A stretch of 64,000 nt of DNA, taken from positions 62,001 to 126,000 of the forward strand of contig NZ_CAMLFY010000002.1 of NCBI RefSeq assembly GCF_946479415.1, in the 5' to 3' direction. The DNA is from an uncultured Shinella sp. Its GTDB lineage: Bacteria > Pseudomonadota > Alphaproteobacteria > Rhizobiales > Rhizobiaceae. The position numbers were made by a program, and so were the translations under genes. The notes below the pieces were generated by a model. That model had not been told where the DNA came from and searched no databases. It was given only the letters and a program-made list of their open reading frames with translations. How positions within the stretch are numbered: position 1 is the stretch's first letter; each line of letters starts with the position of its first letter. Below, in pieces: positions 7,669 to 16,880 of this stretch.

Positions 7669-9408
7669 TCAGTGCATCAGCCGGAAGCGGTGCAGCGAGA
7701 TGAACAGGCTGAGCAGCTTGTTGACCACGGGCTCGCCCTCGTTGCGGTTGCCCATCGCCTCGAGCGCCGCATCGATGGACCCGGCTGCCGCCGTCAGCTC
7801 GGACACGGTCATGTTCGCCATGACGCCGTAGATATCGAGCGGCATCACCGCCTTCTCCACCTTGTTTTCAGTGACGATGCAGGCGCCGGCATAGGTGTCG
7901 ACCTGCTTGACGCAGTGGCACATTTCCGCGCTCTTCTCGCCCACCACGACGAAGTAGGGTTTCGGCGCCGGCCAGAAGGTCGCGACCGCGCCGCGATCGA
8001 TCGACACGCCCTTGAACAGGCCGTTGACGATATGGCGCTTGCCATCGGCATAACGCTGGATGACCGAGAGGCGGGAATATTTGACGCCATCGACCTCCGG
8101 CACCACCTTGCCATCGCGCAGCGGCACCCAGACCTCCTGGTAAAACTTAGCGTGGCCGCGGCCATAGACGTCGAACAGATAGACCTTCGCCTTGCTGCCA
8201 TCCTCGGAGATTTCGAGCGGCACGATATCGAGCTGGTCCGCCGTCAGGTCGGCAAGACCAGGAACGCCCTTCTTGCACATGCCGGAATAATCGATCTCGG
8301 CATTCGTCAAAAGCTTGCGGTCCTTGGCAACCAGCGCGCCGTCCTTGAAAACATAGCGCGGGTTGATCTTCGACAGGCTGTCGGTGAGCACGATATCGGC
8401 GAAGCGACCGGGTGTCAGCGAGCCGAGTTTGTCTTCCATGTGGAAAGAGCGCGCCGTGTTGAGCGTCGCCATCTTGATCGCGTGGATCGGATTGATGCCC
8501 ATCTCGGCGCAAAGCGAGATGATCCAGTCCATGTGGCCCATGGTCCGCAGGCGCTCGATGGAGATGTTGTCCGTGCAGAGCATGAAATTGTCGGTCGGCC
8601 ATTTGCGGTCGACGATGGCGCGCAGCAGCACCTTGATCACCTCCGCGCTGCCGACGCCGAACTTGATATGCGTCGGGAAACCGTAGCGGACGCTCTTTTC
8701 CAGGTCCTTCTCGTTCCAGACGTCATGGTTGTTCGAGCAGCCGATGGCCGGCAGGTAGTTGAGGATCATGTCGGAGAGCGCGGTGACGCCCCAGTGACCG
8801 TTCATGAAGCCGCCCTGCGCGCGCACCCAGGCCGCCTTGCGGAAATCGTCGTCATTGCCCGAGGAATAGGTGAAGTGCTCGAATTCGCCGAGACCGATCA
8901 CCGGCTCCATCTTCAGAACCGCCTCGGTAACATTGGCCGCCGTTTTCTTGCCCGGCGCGAAGGCATAAAGGCGATAGGGCAGCTTGTCATAGTCCTTGAA
9001 CAGTTTCTGCGCCGCCTCGACGCCCTCTTCGCCGGCCGCACTCAGGAGATCGAGGCATTCGGAATAGATCGTCGTCGTGCCACAGGGCACCATGGCCTCG
9101 GCAAGCGCCGTCGGATGGGCGAGTTGGGATTCGAAATGGATGTGGGCGTCGATCAGGCCGGGAATGGCATAGAGCCCCTCGCCGTCGAAGACTTCCTTCA
9201 CCTTCAGGATGCTCTCGTCCGGATTGAGCGCGATGATGCGCTTGTCATAGACGAGGATCGAGCCGTGGTAGACGGTCTCGCCGTGAACATCGAGGATGTT
9301 CAGGTTCTTCAGGAGCAGGTCAGCCTCCCGCTCACCGTTCAGGATGGCGAAGATCGCCCGCACCGTGTCGTAGTGGGCGGCCTCCGCGATGGTTACGTGC
9401 TGGTTCAT
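7669..9408 (-). CDS. Adenine deaminase-like amidohydrolase, substrate uncertain
   Basis: This 579-residue protein has the adenine deaminase (Ade) architecture: an N-terminal beta domain, an amidohydrolase barrel and an adenine-deaminase C-terminal domain. The metal motif PGLIDAHIHFES is present (H89, H91), as are NGHW and LCTDN. However, the segment where E. coli Ade has Asp-Pro-His-Glu (DPHE) reads SECLD here (116-120), so one metal-site element differs. I therefore do not call it a true adenine deaminase; a related purine or pterin-like substrate is possible. The ATG at 9408 has a CCGGAGGA ribosome site. It is divergent from a LysR gene, its likely regulator. Confidence 0.8.
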   Translation of the reverse strand: MNQHVTIAEAAHYDTVRAIFAILNGEREADLLLKNLNILDVHGETVYHGSILVYDKRIIALNPDESILKVKEVFDGEGLYAIPGLIDAHIHFESQLAHPTALAEAMVPCGTTTIYSECLDLLSAAGEEGVEAAQKLFKDYDKLPYRLYAFAPGKKTAANVTEAVLKMEPVIGLGEFEHFTYSSGNDDDFRKAAWVRAQGGFMNGHWGVTALSDMILNYLPAIGCSNNHDVWNEKDLEKSVRYGFPTHIKFGVGSAEVIKVLLRAIVDRKWPTDNFMLCTDNISIERLRTMGHMDWIISLCAEMGINPIHAIKMATLNTARSFHMEDKLGSLTPGRFADIVLTDSLSKINPRYVFKDGALVAKDRKLLTNAEIDYSGMCKKGVPGLADLTADQLDIVPLEISEDGSKAKVYLFDVYGRGHAKFYQEVWVPLRDGKVVPEVDGVKYSRLSVIQRYADGKRHIVNGLFKGVSIDRGAVATFWPAPKPYFVVVGEKSAEMCHCVKQVDTYAGACIVTENKVEKAVMPLDIYGVMANMTVSELTAAAGSIDAALEAMGNRNEGEPVVNKLLSLFISLHRFRLMH

Positions 9409-9494
9409 GATGGTCCTCCGGTCTCTTCGGCCCGTCGCCGGGCCGGCAATCGTTCGGGGTTTCCCCCGGTAGGCGCGGCTCCTGCCTCCGCGTC

Positions 9495-9570
9495 TCTCGA
9501 AAACTATAAGACGCCATTGAACCGTTTCCGAAAAGCAGTATTTTACGCGCAAAGCGTACGCTTTTCGAGA
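9495..9570. promoter_or_regulatory. Divergent LysR control region with nested palindromes
   Basis: The 181-base gap between the amidohydrolase and lysR-type genes holds several symmetric elements. TCTCGAAAA (9495-9503) faces TTTTCGAGA (9562-9570). CGAAAAGC (9529-9536) faces GCTTTTCG (9560-9567). AAAGCGTACGCTTT (9551-9564) is a perfect 14-base palindrome. LysR proteins typically bind paired dyads in such divergent gaps, so these are probable operator half-sites. The exact promoter boxes are not assigned. Confidence 0.55.
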
Positions 9571-9589
9571 ACACTTGAAGGAGGCGACC

Positions 9590-10492
9590 ATGCTGCACTC
9601 CCGCGTGCTGCGTTATATCGACGAGGTGGCGCGACTGGGTTCGATCCGCGCGGCCGGCGAGCGGCTGAACGTCGCGCCGTCGGCCATCAACAAGCATGTG
9701 CTGCAATTGGAGGAAGCCATCGGCGAGCCGCTGTTCGAGCGCCTGCCGCGCGGCCTGCGGCTGACGCCGGCGGGCGAAATTCTGCTGGCACATGTGCGCC
9801 GCACGATCAAGGAATACAGCCAGGTCGAAGCGGAAATCCGCGACATCAAGACCCTGCAAAGCGGCGAGGTGATCATCGCCACCATGAACGGCCTGGCCGG
9901 CGGCATCGTGCCGAAGGCGGCCGCAAGCTTCTGCGCCCGCCACCCGCGGCTGAAAATCTCCATTCGCGTGATGTTCGTGCGCGATATCGTGCAGGCGGTC
10001 ATCGACGGCGAGGCGGATCTCGGTCTCGCCTTTAACCTGCCCACCATGCCGCAGCTCGAAACGCTCTGGAAGATGGATACGCGGCTCGGCGCCGTCGTCT
10101 CGCCCGAACATCCGCTCGCCGGCATGGAGACCCTGCCGCTCTCCTTCTGTGAACCCTATCCGCTGATCTTCGCCGACAAGTCGATGCTGATCCACGGCAT
10201 CGTCGCAGATGCCTTTTCGGAGGCCGGGCTTGCCGTGGAACCGGCCTTCCTGACCAATTCCATCGAGGCGATGAAATGCCTTGCCGCCAGCGGCGACGGC
10301 ATCGCCTTTCTCGGCAAGTTCGACATCGCCGAGGAGCAACGCAACGGCCTGCTCACCTATGTGCAGATCCGCGACCGCACCTTCGGCAAGAACGTGCTCT
10401 CCCTTGTCCAGCGCGAAAAGCGCGGCCGGGCGCTCGCTGCCTCCATGTTCGCCGACGAGATCACGCGGGCCTTGCGGGCAGCGGTGGAATGA
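9590..10492 (+). CDS. LysR family transcriptional regulator
   Basis: This is a 300-residue LysR-type regulator. The N-terminal winged helix-turn-helix is clear (GSIRAAGERLNVAPSAINKH, about residues 15-34), followed by the linker helix and a two-lobe effector-binding domain (from about residue 90, EVIIATMNGLAGG). The ATG at 9590 follows GAAGGAGG at ideal spacing. It is divergent from the adenine-deaminase-like gene with a dyad-rich control region between, so it probably regulates that gene and the YczE-like gene in response to their substrate. Confidence 0.9.
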   Translation: MLHSRVLRYIDEVARLGSIRAAGERLNVAPSAINKHVLQLEEAIGEPLFERLPRGLRLTPAGEILLAHVRRTIKEYSQVEAEIRDIKTLQSGEVIIATMNGLAGGIVPKAAASFCARHPRLKISIRVMFVRDIVQAVIDGEADLGLAFNLPTMPQLETLWKMDTRLGAVVSPEHPLAGMETLPLSFCEPYPLIFADKSMLIHGIVADAFSEAGLAVEPAFLTNSIEAMKCLAASGDGIAFLGKFDIAEEQRNGLLTYVQIRDRTFGKNVLSLVQREKRGRALAASMFADEITRALRAAVE

Positions 10493-10544
10493 TCTGGTGC
10501 AGCAAAATCGTCTATAGAACTAAGACCTAGGAAAACCGGACCCG

Positions 10545-11720
10545 ATGCCAGCCTCCCCCCCGACCAGATCCGTCCTGATCACCGGCGCACGAGCCCCCGT
10601 CGCGCTGCATCTGGCGCGGCTGTTTCATGGTGCGGGCTGGCGCGTGGTGCTGGCCGATACGCCGGCCTCTCCCCTCTCCGCCGCCAGCCACGCCAGCGCC
10701 CGCTACGTCCGCCTGCCACCGCCGCGTTTCGAGCCGCAAGCCTATGGCGACGCCGTCGAGGTTCTGGTGAAACGGGAAGGTATCTCGCTGGTCCTGCCCT
10801 CCTGCGAGGAGGTGTTTTACCTCGCCGCCGTCTGGCGCGAGCGGCATCTGACGGCAAAGCTTTTCGCCCCGGATAGCGATCTGCTCGCCCGCGCACACAA
10901 CAAATTCGATTTCATCGAACTCTGTAAAAGCCTCGGCCTTGCCGCACCGCAAACGACGCTCATCGAGGATCGGGCCGATCTTGCCACAGTCCGCGGATCG
11001 GCGTCAAAACTGGTCTTCAAGCCGGCCTGGTCGCGTTTTGCCAGCCGCGTCCTGCTTCGCCCCCGGCCGGAAGACCTCGACACGCTCGCCCCGACGTCGC
11101 AGGCGCCCTGGGTCGCCCAGGAATTCCTCGAGGGCGAAGAACTCAGTGTCTACGCCATCGCGAATGCTGGCCATTTGTTGGCCTTCTCGCTCTATCGCTC
11201 GGTCTATCGTGCCGGCAAGGGCGCGGGCATCTATTTCGTGCCGGTGGAAAACGGCGCCGCCAAGGCCTTCGTCACCCGCTTCGCCGCCGGCACCGGCTGG
11301 ACCGGTCAGCTGTCCTTCGACCTGATCCGCCGGCCTGACGGGACCGTGCTGCCACTGGAGTGCAATCCGCGCGCCACGAGCGGCCTGCATTTCTTCCGAA
11401 GCCCGCAAACCTTCGCGGCAACGATCGACACTGGAGAAGGAACCGTCGAACCCGATGTCGCGCGCCCGCAGACGGTCCGCCTCGCGCTCTGGCTTTACGG
11501 CCTGCCGGCCGCGCTGCGGGCGGGTGCGTTCGGCAGCTTCCTGCGCAATCTCAAAGCCGCCGACGAGCTTCTCGACTGGCCCGGCGACCCGGCCCCAAAA
11601 CGGGCGCAATGGCGGACGCTCGGCGAGATCGCCGCGCTGGCGCTGCGCCACCGGATCTCCCTGCAGCGCGCCTCGACCCGCGATATCGAATGGGACGGGC
11701 CGGATCAAAGTTCGATGTAA
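10545..11720 (+). CDS. ATP-grasp domain carboxylate-amine ligase-like protein
   Basis: This is a 391-residue protein of the ATP-grasp superfamily. An N-terminal Rossmann-like pre-ATP-grasp domain (SVLITGARAPVALHLARL) is followed by an ATP-grasp fold with KLVFKPAWSRFASRV, the hinge WVAQEFLEGEELSVYA and the Mg-binding segment LPLECNPRATSGLHFF (about residues 267-282). Such enzymes join a carboxylate to an amine, thiol or similar nucleophile through an acyl phosphate. It converges with the Rieske-type gene, and their 3' ends overlap by 16 bases. It probably belongs to the same pathway as the operon on the other strand. Confidence 0.8.
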   Translation: MPASPPTRSVLITGARAPVALHLARLFHGAGWRVVLADTPASPLSAASHASARYVRLPPPRFEPQAYGDAVEVLVKREGISLVLPSCEEVFYLAAVWRERHLTAKLFAPDSDLLARAHNKFDFIELCKSLGLAAPQTTLIEDRADLATVRGSASKLVFKPAWSRFASRVLLRPRPEDLDTLAPTSQAPWVAQEFLEGEELSVYAIANAGHLLAFSLYRSVYRAGKGAGIYFVPVENGAAKAFVTRFAAGTGWTGQLSFDLIRRPDGTVLPLECNPRATSGLHFFRSPQTFAATIDTGEGTVEPDVARPQTVRLALWLYGLPAALRAGAFGSFLRNLKAADELLDWPGDPAPKRAQWRTLGEIAALALRHRISLQRASTRDIEWDGPDQSSM

Positions 11721-12694
11721 AACGTCTCCGGCTTTTCCGCGACGGGCGGCGGGGCACCGGCCATGATGGCCTCGATGCTGCGGCGCAGGAAATCCAGCGG
11801 ACCGACGATGGGTGCGGCCTCCGGCCAATGGGCCGCGTTGAGGCTCGCCGAGGTCAGCACCCGGCGATCCTGCTCCAGCGCGATGCGGAACATCGGCCGG
11901 AAGGCGAGGGATTTGAGGTGATCGAGCAGCCCGCCACGCGGGCCGATCAGGCAGCCGATGCCATCCACCTGATTTTCCGCCGCCTGCCGCAGATGGAAGG
12001 TCGTGGCAAGCACAAGCCCCTTCGCACCCCAATATTCCAGTTCGGCAATGCCGGGCGCGCGAAAACGCCCGATCGTCTTGACCCGGTCGCCCTCCAGCAG
12101 CCGGCTGATCAGGCCATGCTGGCGCTCCTCGCCCGTATAACACGCCTCGACCCAGCCGGGTCCGCCCGACACATCGACGCGAACGCGCTGGCGCTCGCTG
12201 CTCAGGCCGCGCAGCAGGCCCTTGTGGGTGAAATGCGTGTGCGTGGTGTCGAGGATGTTTTCCGCCGTATCGACCAGCGTCGAGCGCGTGCTGCTCTCCA
12301 CGAGCTTCAGGATGATCTTCTGCCCCTCCGCGCAATGCAGATAGGGTTCGCCTTCCGGCTCGCCGCGTGCGGCGAAGACGACGCCGTCCTTCACCACCGT
12401 CCGCAACCTTGGGACGCGATAACCCGGCACCGCACCCATCAGCCCCGGAATGGCCGTGCAGGCACCAACGGCGTTGAAGCGCCAGCCGTGATAGGGACAT
12501 TCGATCTCGCCGTTTTCCACCTTGCCCTTCGACAGTTCCACATGCCGGTGTGGGCATCGGTCGTGCAGCGCGGCGATCTCCGCGCCGCTGCGAAACAGCA
12601 CGACCGGCAGGCCGGATAGCAGGATGCGCCGCGGCACCTTTCCGATCATGGCCGCAATCGCCACCGCCTGCCATTCATCGGGGGAAGAGCTCAT
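11705..12694 (-). CDS. Rieske non-heme iron oxygenase, VanA-like
   Basis: This is a 329-residue alpha subunit-like oxygenase. The Rieske 2Fe-2S ligands are C47, H49, C66 and H69 (CPHRH, then CPYHGW). The mononuclear iron site is seen in [13 protein letters not shown] (Asp plus two His). Such enzymes hydroxylate, demethylate or desaturate a substrate, with electrons from a separate reductase; none is present here. It is the last gene of the six-gene operon, starting in a 4-base overlap with the upstream GNAT-like gene, which makes it a likely tailoring step. Confidence 0.88.
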   Translation of the reverse strand: MSSSPDEWQAVAIAAMIGKVPRRILLSGLPVVLFRSGAEIAALHDRCPHRHVELSKGKVENGEIECPYHGWRFNAVGACTAIPGLMGAVPGYRVPRLRTVVKDGVVFAARGEPEGEPYLHCAEGQKIILKLVESSTRSTLVDTAENILDTTHTHFTHKGLLRGLSSERQRVRVDVSGGPGWVEACYTGEERQHGLISRLLEGDRVKTIGRFRAPGIAELEYWGAKGLVLATTFHLRQAAENQVDGIGCLIGPRGGLLDHLKSLAFRPMFRIALEQDRRVLTSASLNAAHWPEAAPIVGPLDFLRRSIEAIMAGAPPPVAEKPETFYIEL

Positions 12695-13812
12695 AGATCG
12701 AATGCCTCCAGAAGCGGAATGCCGATGCGCCGCAACAGCCCCTCCATGAACCGCACCGCGAGACGTTGCCTCAGCGGAAGATGGGCGACATAAACAGCGT
12801 TGTACTCGATAACGGGTTCTGCGCCGCGCAGGCTTTTAAATCGGCCGGCGCCGGCACTCATGTTGAAGAACAGACCGCGTTCGGCCGCAATCGCTTGCCC
12901 CGTCGCCATCACCAGCCGATAAAGCCCGTCCTTCAGCGGAAGGCGCGTGTCATATCCGACGATGGGCTGCGTCAGCGTACGGCCATTGGCAAAGAAGCCC
13001 GACACCGCAGCGAGACGCCCGTCGCCATCCCGGAAGCCGATGAGGTCGAACAAACCCTTCCGGTGCATCTCGCGGATATAGAGCGCGGAGTAGTGCGGGT
13101 TAAGCGGCGTGTATTTGTCGAGATAGAGCAGCTTGTAGAGTTCGGCGGCGCGCGCGTAATCCGCGTCCGCGAAACTTTCGCCGGGTGCAAAGCGATACGG
13201 CGTGCGGGAGAGAAGCGCGCGGTCATATCCCTGGTTCTGCGTCTTGCGCGGCCCCTCGCCGGAGAACAGATAGACCCGCCGCGCCGCGAGAAAGCGAAAC
13301 CCCGCCGCCCTGAGACTGGCCATGGATGGGCCGTCCGCCGTCTCGTTGAGCGAACGGATGACGATCGCCCTATCAGGATATTTTTCGCGCAGCTGCGCCA
13401 CCAGCAAGGCAGCCGCCGAGGGCGAAATGGCCGGCACCGGATTGGTGGACAGCAGCCAATTGTTGACCTGCACCTGCTGGTCGAGCCCGCTTGCCGCCAC
13501 CAGAGGACGGCAGGCGCGGATTAGGCCGCGCGCCGCGCGGCGCACCATTGGGGACGCCGCGAAATTGCGGGTCTCATCGATGGCATAATCGACATAGGCA
13601 CTGCTCGGGCAGCAGATATAGCAGGTCGGCGCGTCCTGCCGGTCGTTGAGGGTGACCGGGAAATGCCGCCCTTCGACTTCGATGGAATCGACCGTCGTTA
13701 CGAGGTTGCCGATGAGTTCGGACACGGGATGGGCATTGAAAAGCGCGACGAAGCGGCGGACCGCGCCCGGCGCGTTGCGCACCCGTTCGTCCTGCTGCGG
13801 CAGCGCGGTCAT
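12691..13812 (-). CDS. GNAT-like acyltransferase of unknown function
   Basis: This is a 373-residue protein with no strong match that I recognise. The C-terminal two thirds resembles a GNAT/FemX-like acyltransferase ([37 protein letters not shown], then [20 protein letters not shown]). The N-terminal third has a CYICCPSS cysteine cluster (about residues 63-70) and YAIDETRNF. It could transfer an acyl or aminoacyl group within the operon's pathway. It overlaps both neighbours by 4 bases, so its product is probably made in step with the adenylating enzyme and the oxygenase. Confidence 0.6.
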   Translation of the reverse strand: MTALPQQDERVRNAPGAVRRFVALFNAHPVSELIGNLVTTVDSIEVEGRHFPVTLNDRQDAPTCYICCPSSAYVDYAIDETRNFAASPMVRRAARGLIRACRPLVAASGLDQQVQVNNWLLSTNPVPAISPSAAALLVAQLREKYPDRAIVIRSLNETADGPSMASLRAAGFRFLAARRVYLFSGEGPRKTQNQGYDRALLSRTPYRFAPGESFADADYARAAELYKLLYLDKYTPLNPHYSALYIREMHRKGLFDLIGFRDGDGRLAAVSGFFANGRTLTQPIVGYDTRLPLKDGLYRLVMATGQAIAAERGLFFNMSAGAGRFKSLRGAEPVIEYNAVYVAHLPLRQRLAVRFMEGLLRRIGIPLLEAFDL

Positions 13813-15080
13813 GCCCCGACCTCCGGCCGATAGCGGTTTTCCACCCGCCGGAGCTTGCGATGCACCTCGAAAGCCATCGCTTCGCGCCGCACGACGATCT
13901 CCGGGGCGAGCCCGCGCTGTGAAAACACCCGGCCGAGCGCGTGCAGCGCCGCCTTGGTGCTCTCGTCTGCAAGCCCCGGCTCCAGCACGAGCGTGATCCC
14001 GCCATACGACTCCCTGACGATGCGAAAATCGGTGATCGCGCGGGCGGCATCGAGCACGGCGTTGCGCATTACATCGGGCGTGATCAGCAGCCGAGCGCCA
14101 TCGGCACGCCCAAAGACGAAGGCGTCGTCCAGCCGGCCGACGATCTCGTCCACCGCCCGAAGCGGCGAACCACAGGCGCAGGGGCGATCCGACAGGCGCA
14201 GGAGATCGTTCATGCGGTAACGCGCCATGATCTGGAAGCGGCGGCGAAAACCCGTCACCAGCGGCGCGACCAGCCCGTCCGCAACAGGCTCGAATTCGAA
14301 GACATTGGCGTCCTCCGCCAGATGCAGCCGACCCTCGGCGCAGGAAACCGCGAAAAGCCCCTCGGTCGCCATGTAAATCTGCCCGAGCTTTTTGCCGAAA
14401 CGCGCTTCGATAACGGTACGATCCACCGCATCGAGCGTTTCGGCACCGGCGAAAAGCCGGCGTGGTTTCAGCCGCTCGGAGGTTTCGGCAAGATGGCGCA
14501 GCACGCGCGGTGGCGCAACGAGGGTGGTCGGCGCAAAGCTTTCCAATGCGGGCAGCCAGTGTTCGAGGCCTTGCCGCAGGTCGAAGAATTCCAGCCGCAG
14601 CAGGCGCGATCGGCGGGCGCCGTCATAGAGCGCGGAATTCTGGGGCAGGATGACGGCGACACGCTCGGGCTCGATCAGGAACCGTGGCACTGCCTTGGCG
14701 AGGATGGTGCCGAGCCAGCGGTCCTGCTCGGCGGCGGTAATGGCGTAGAGTGCGCGGTTGCCGCTGGTGCCCGTGCTGGCGCCGATGCTGATATCACCGC
14801 ACCGGCCGGTCGTTTCGAACGCGCGCCAGCCCGCTTCCGCCGTGATGCGCCCCCGGTTGAAAGCCGCAAAATCCGCCATGAAGACGGCCTTGTCGATGAT
14901 CGGCAGCGCCTCCAGCCGAGGCGGCGCGTTGCGATAGAAATCGACGCGGGGCAGGTCATGCTCCAGCCAGCGGCGAAGGGCGGCGGCCTGTCCCCGTTCG
15001 AACGCGGCGCGCGAGCGGCCGGCGCGGTCGGTCCACAGGGTTTGCGCGAAGGCCAAGGCGATGCGGAGCCGGCCGGTCAT
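13809..15080 (-). CDS. PaaK / coenzyme F390 synthetase-like adenylate-forming enzyme
   Basis: This is a 423-residue protein of the ANL superfamily, in the phenylacetate-CoA ligase/CoF synthetase branch. The phosphate-loop-like element is [13 protein letters not shown] (about residues 100-112), and the region [13 protein letters not shown] resembles the Y-x-x-x-E adenylate-binding motif. A zinc-type CACGSP segment and the GRLDDAF hinge follow, with a small C-terminal domain. Such enzymes activate a carboxylate as acyl-AMP, then pass it to CoA or another nucleophile. The operon's KAS III, SDR and GNAT neighbours suggest an acyl or beta-hydroxyacyl substrate, but this is inferred. Confidence 0.75.
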   Translation of the reverse strand: MTGRLRIALAFAQTLWTDRAGRSRAAFERGQAAALRRWLEHDLPRVDFYRNAPPRLEALPIIDKAVFMADFAAFNRGRITAEAGWRAFETTGRCGDISIGASTGTSGNRALYAITAAEQDRWLGTILAKAVPRFLIEPERVAVILPQNSALYDGARRSRLLRLEFFDLRQGLEHWLPALESFAPTTLVAPPRVLRHLAETSERLKPRRLFAGAETLDAVDRTVIEARFGKKLGQIYMATEGLFAVSCAEGRLHLAEDANVFEFEPVADGLVAPLVTGFRRRFQIMARYRMNDLLRLSDRPCACGSPLRAVDEIVGRLDDAFVFGRADGARLLITPDVMRNAVLDAARAITDFRIVRESYGGITLVLEPGLADESTKAALHALGRVFSQRGLAPEIVVRREAMAFEVHRKLRRVENRYRPEVGA

Positions 15081-15898
15081 GGCGCCTCCGCGGCAAGATC
15101 GTAGCGACTTTCAGCCGGGTCATGGCACAGCAGCACCTCACCGCCCGCCTGACGGAACGCCAGAACGCTCCGGGTGCTCTCGGCAAGCGCACTGGGATCG
15201 TCGGCGATCAGGCTGGCCGGGAACCCGGGGCGGCGGCCCTCCTCCAATGCTTCGGCACACCATTCCGCATCCACTGCGTACAGAAGCGGCACGGGGAGCT
15301 TGGTAAAGCAGAGACCGAAATGCCCTTCGGCATGGCCGGGGAGATCGATGGCGAGCACACTGCCATCGCCGAAGAGGTCACGGCCCATTCCGAGCCCGAG
15401 CGGCGCCTCTCGCACGTCGACGCCATCGACATCCTCCACCCGCGAAGCAAGGTCGGCCGGCAAAAGCTCGGAGAAAACACCGTGGCGCAAGTTCTTGTAA
15501 GCGGGCTGTCTCAGGATTGTCCCGAGCACCCCGGCCTTTGCGACGATCCGCGCTTTCGGGAAGAGATTGAGACCGGCAATATGATCGGCGTGGAAATGCG
15601 TGACGATGATGGTGCCGACCTCATCGGGCTTCAAGCCAAGCCGTCGCAGAACGGTTTCAGGCTGGCCATCGGCCACCAGATCGGGACCAAGGATCGCATT
15701 GTAGAGGCGCAGCGCCAGACTGCGCGGCCCCTCCATCACCCCTGGCCCATAGCCCGTGTCGATCAGCATGGCGCCGGCCGTCGGATGCTGGAAGAAGCCG
15801 TAGCGCACCTTCAACGGTATGCGCCGCCAGGCTCCGCCGCGCAGGAACAGACGCTCCGGCGCCGTGACGAAAGCACTGTTGGCGAAGACCGGATTCAT
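15077..15898 (-). CDS. Metallo-beta-lactamase fold hydrolase
   Basis: This is a 273-residue member of the MBL superfamily with the zinc motif THFHADHIAGL (HxHxDH, about residues 101-106) and further ligands in LPGHAEGH, YAVDAEW and LLCHDPAE. The layout resembles lactonase-type members such as AHL lactonases, but I cannot assign a substrate. A lactone or thioester linkage made by its operon partners is a plausible target. It starts and ends in 4-base overlaps, so it is fully embedded in the operon. Confidence 0.8.
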   Translation of the reverse strand: MNPVFANSAFVTAPERLFLRGGAWRRIPLKVRYGFFQHPTAGAMLIDTGYGPGVMEGPRSLALRLYNAILGPDLVADGQPETVLRRLGLKPDEVGTIIVTHFHADHIAGLNLFPKARIVAKAGVLGTILRQPAYKNLRHGVFSELLPADLASRVEDVDGVDVREAPLGLGMGRDLFGDGSVLAIDLPGHAEGHFGLCFTKLPVPLLYAVDAEWCAEALEEGRRPGFPASLIADDPSALAESTRSVLAFRQAGGEVLLCHDPAESRYDLAAEAP

Positions 15899-16875
15899 GG
15901 CGCACGCCGCCCGTCCAGCGCTATGGCCAGACCGTCCTCAAGCGAAATCCGGGGTTGCCAGCCGAGTATCCGCTGTGCCTTGGAAATATCGAGACTTTGC
16001 CGGAACGCGAAGAGGCCGAGCGTATAGGGCGTGACAACAGGCTCTTTCGGAATGGGGCGGGCAAGGCTCGCCATTTCGGCGAGACGTGTCAGCATGAGCG
16101 CCGGATAGAACGGTACTCGCTTCCAGCGCAGCGGAACGTCGAGCGCCGAGCAGACGCGCTCCACAAGATCGCATACGGACACCATTTCGCCGCCCGAAAT
16201 GTTGAACGTCTCCCCCTCAACCGCAGCCTCGGTGCTCAGCGCCGCCTCGATCGCCGCCACCACGTCATCGACATAAGTGAGATCGATGGCCGCGGCGCCG
16301 GTGCGCAGCAGCGGCAGCGGCCCGCGGCGGGCGGCGGCAATGAGGCGCGGCAGCAGCGTCCCCTCTCCGGCACCATAAATCCCTCGGGGACGCAGGTTGA
16401 TAGGGCCAAGTTTGGGGCGGGCGAGAACCAGTTGCTCGGCCTCCGCCTTGGTCCGGGCATAAGCATTGATCGGGCGTGGCAGGGGTGCGGTCTCGGCGAC
16501 GCCGACCTTATCCTTCATCTCGAAATAGACCGTCGGCGAAGAGATGTTGACGAAGCGGCGGGCACCGAGCGCATCGGCCAGATCGAGCGCGTTTCGCGTG
16601 CCCTCCACATTGGCGGCGCGGAAGGCAGCAAGACGGCCCCAGGGGGCCGAGAGCGCGGCGCAATGGACGACGGCATCCACCCGACCGATAGAATTCACCA
16701 GATGCAGAACGGAACGGGAAAGGTTAGCGCAGACTGTCGTAAAACCGATATCCTCAAGCGCGCGGCATCGGGCTTCATTGCGGCCAAGGCCGATGGGATC
16801 GAACCTTCGAGCGCCGAGATGCCGGATCAGTCTCCCGCCCAGAAACCCCGTCGCTCCGGTGACCAAGACGCGCAT
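15895..16875 (-). CDS. NAD(P)-dependent epimerase / 3-beta-HSD-type extended SDR
   Basis: This is a 326-residue extended short-chain dehydrogenase. The Rossmann motif is TGATGFLGG near the N terminus, the catalytic Ser lies in ISSPTVYFE, and the YxxxK pair is in NAYARTKAEAE. Family members reduce beta-keto groups, including OleD of the olefin/beta-lactone pathway, or act on sugars or sterols. Next to a KAS III, reduction of a condensed beta-keto product is attractive. I chose the ATG at 16875, 5 bases after the KAS III stop with a GAGGT-type ribosome site. Longer readings run into that gene. Confidence 0.83.
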   Translation of the reverse strand: MRVLVTGATGFLGGRLIRHLGARRFDPIGLGRNEARCRALEDIGFTTVCANLSRSVLHLVNSIGRVDAVVHCAALSAPWGRLAAFRAANVEGTRNALDLADALGARRFVNISSPTVYFEMKDKVGVAETAPLPRPINAYARTKAEAEQLVLARPKLGPINLRPRGIYGAGEGTLLPRLIAAARRGPLPLLRTGAAAIDLTYVDDVVAAIEAALSTEAAVEGETFNISGGEMVSVCDLVERVCSALDVPLRWKRVPFYPALMLTRLAEMASLARPIPKEPVVTPYTLGLFAFRQSLDISKAQRILGWQPRISLEDGLAIALDGRRAP

Positions 16876-16880
16876 CCGGG

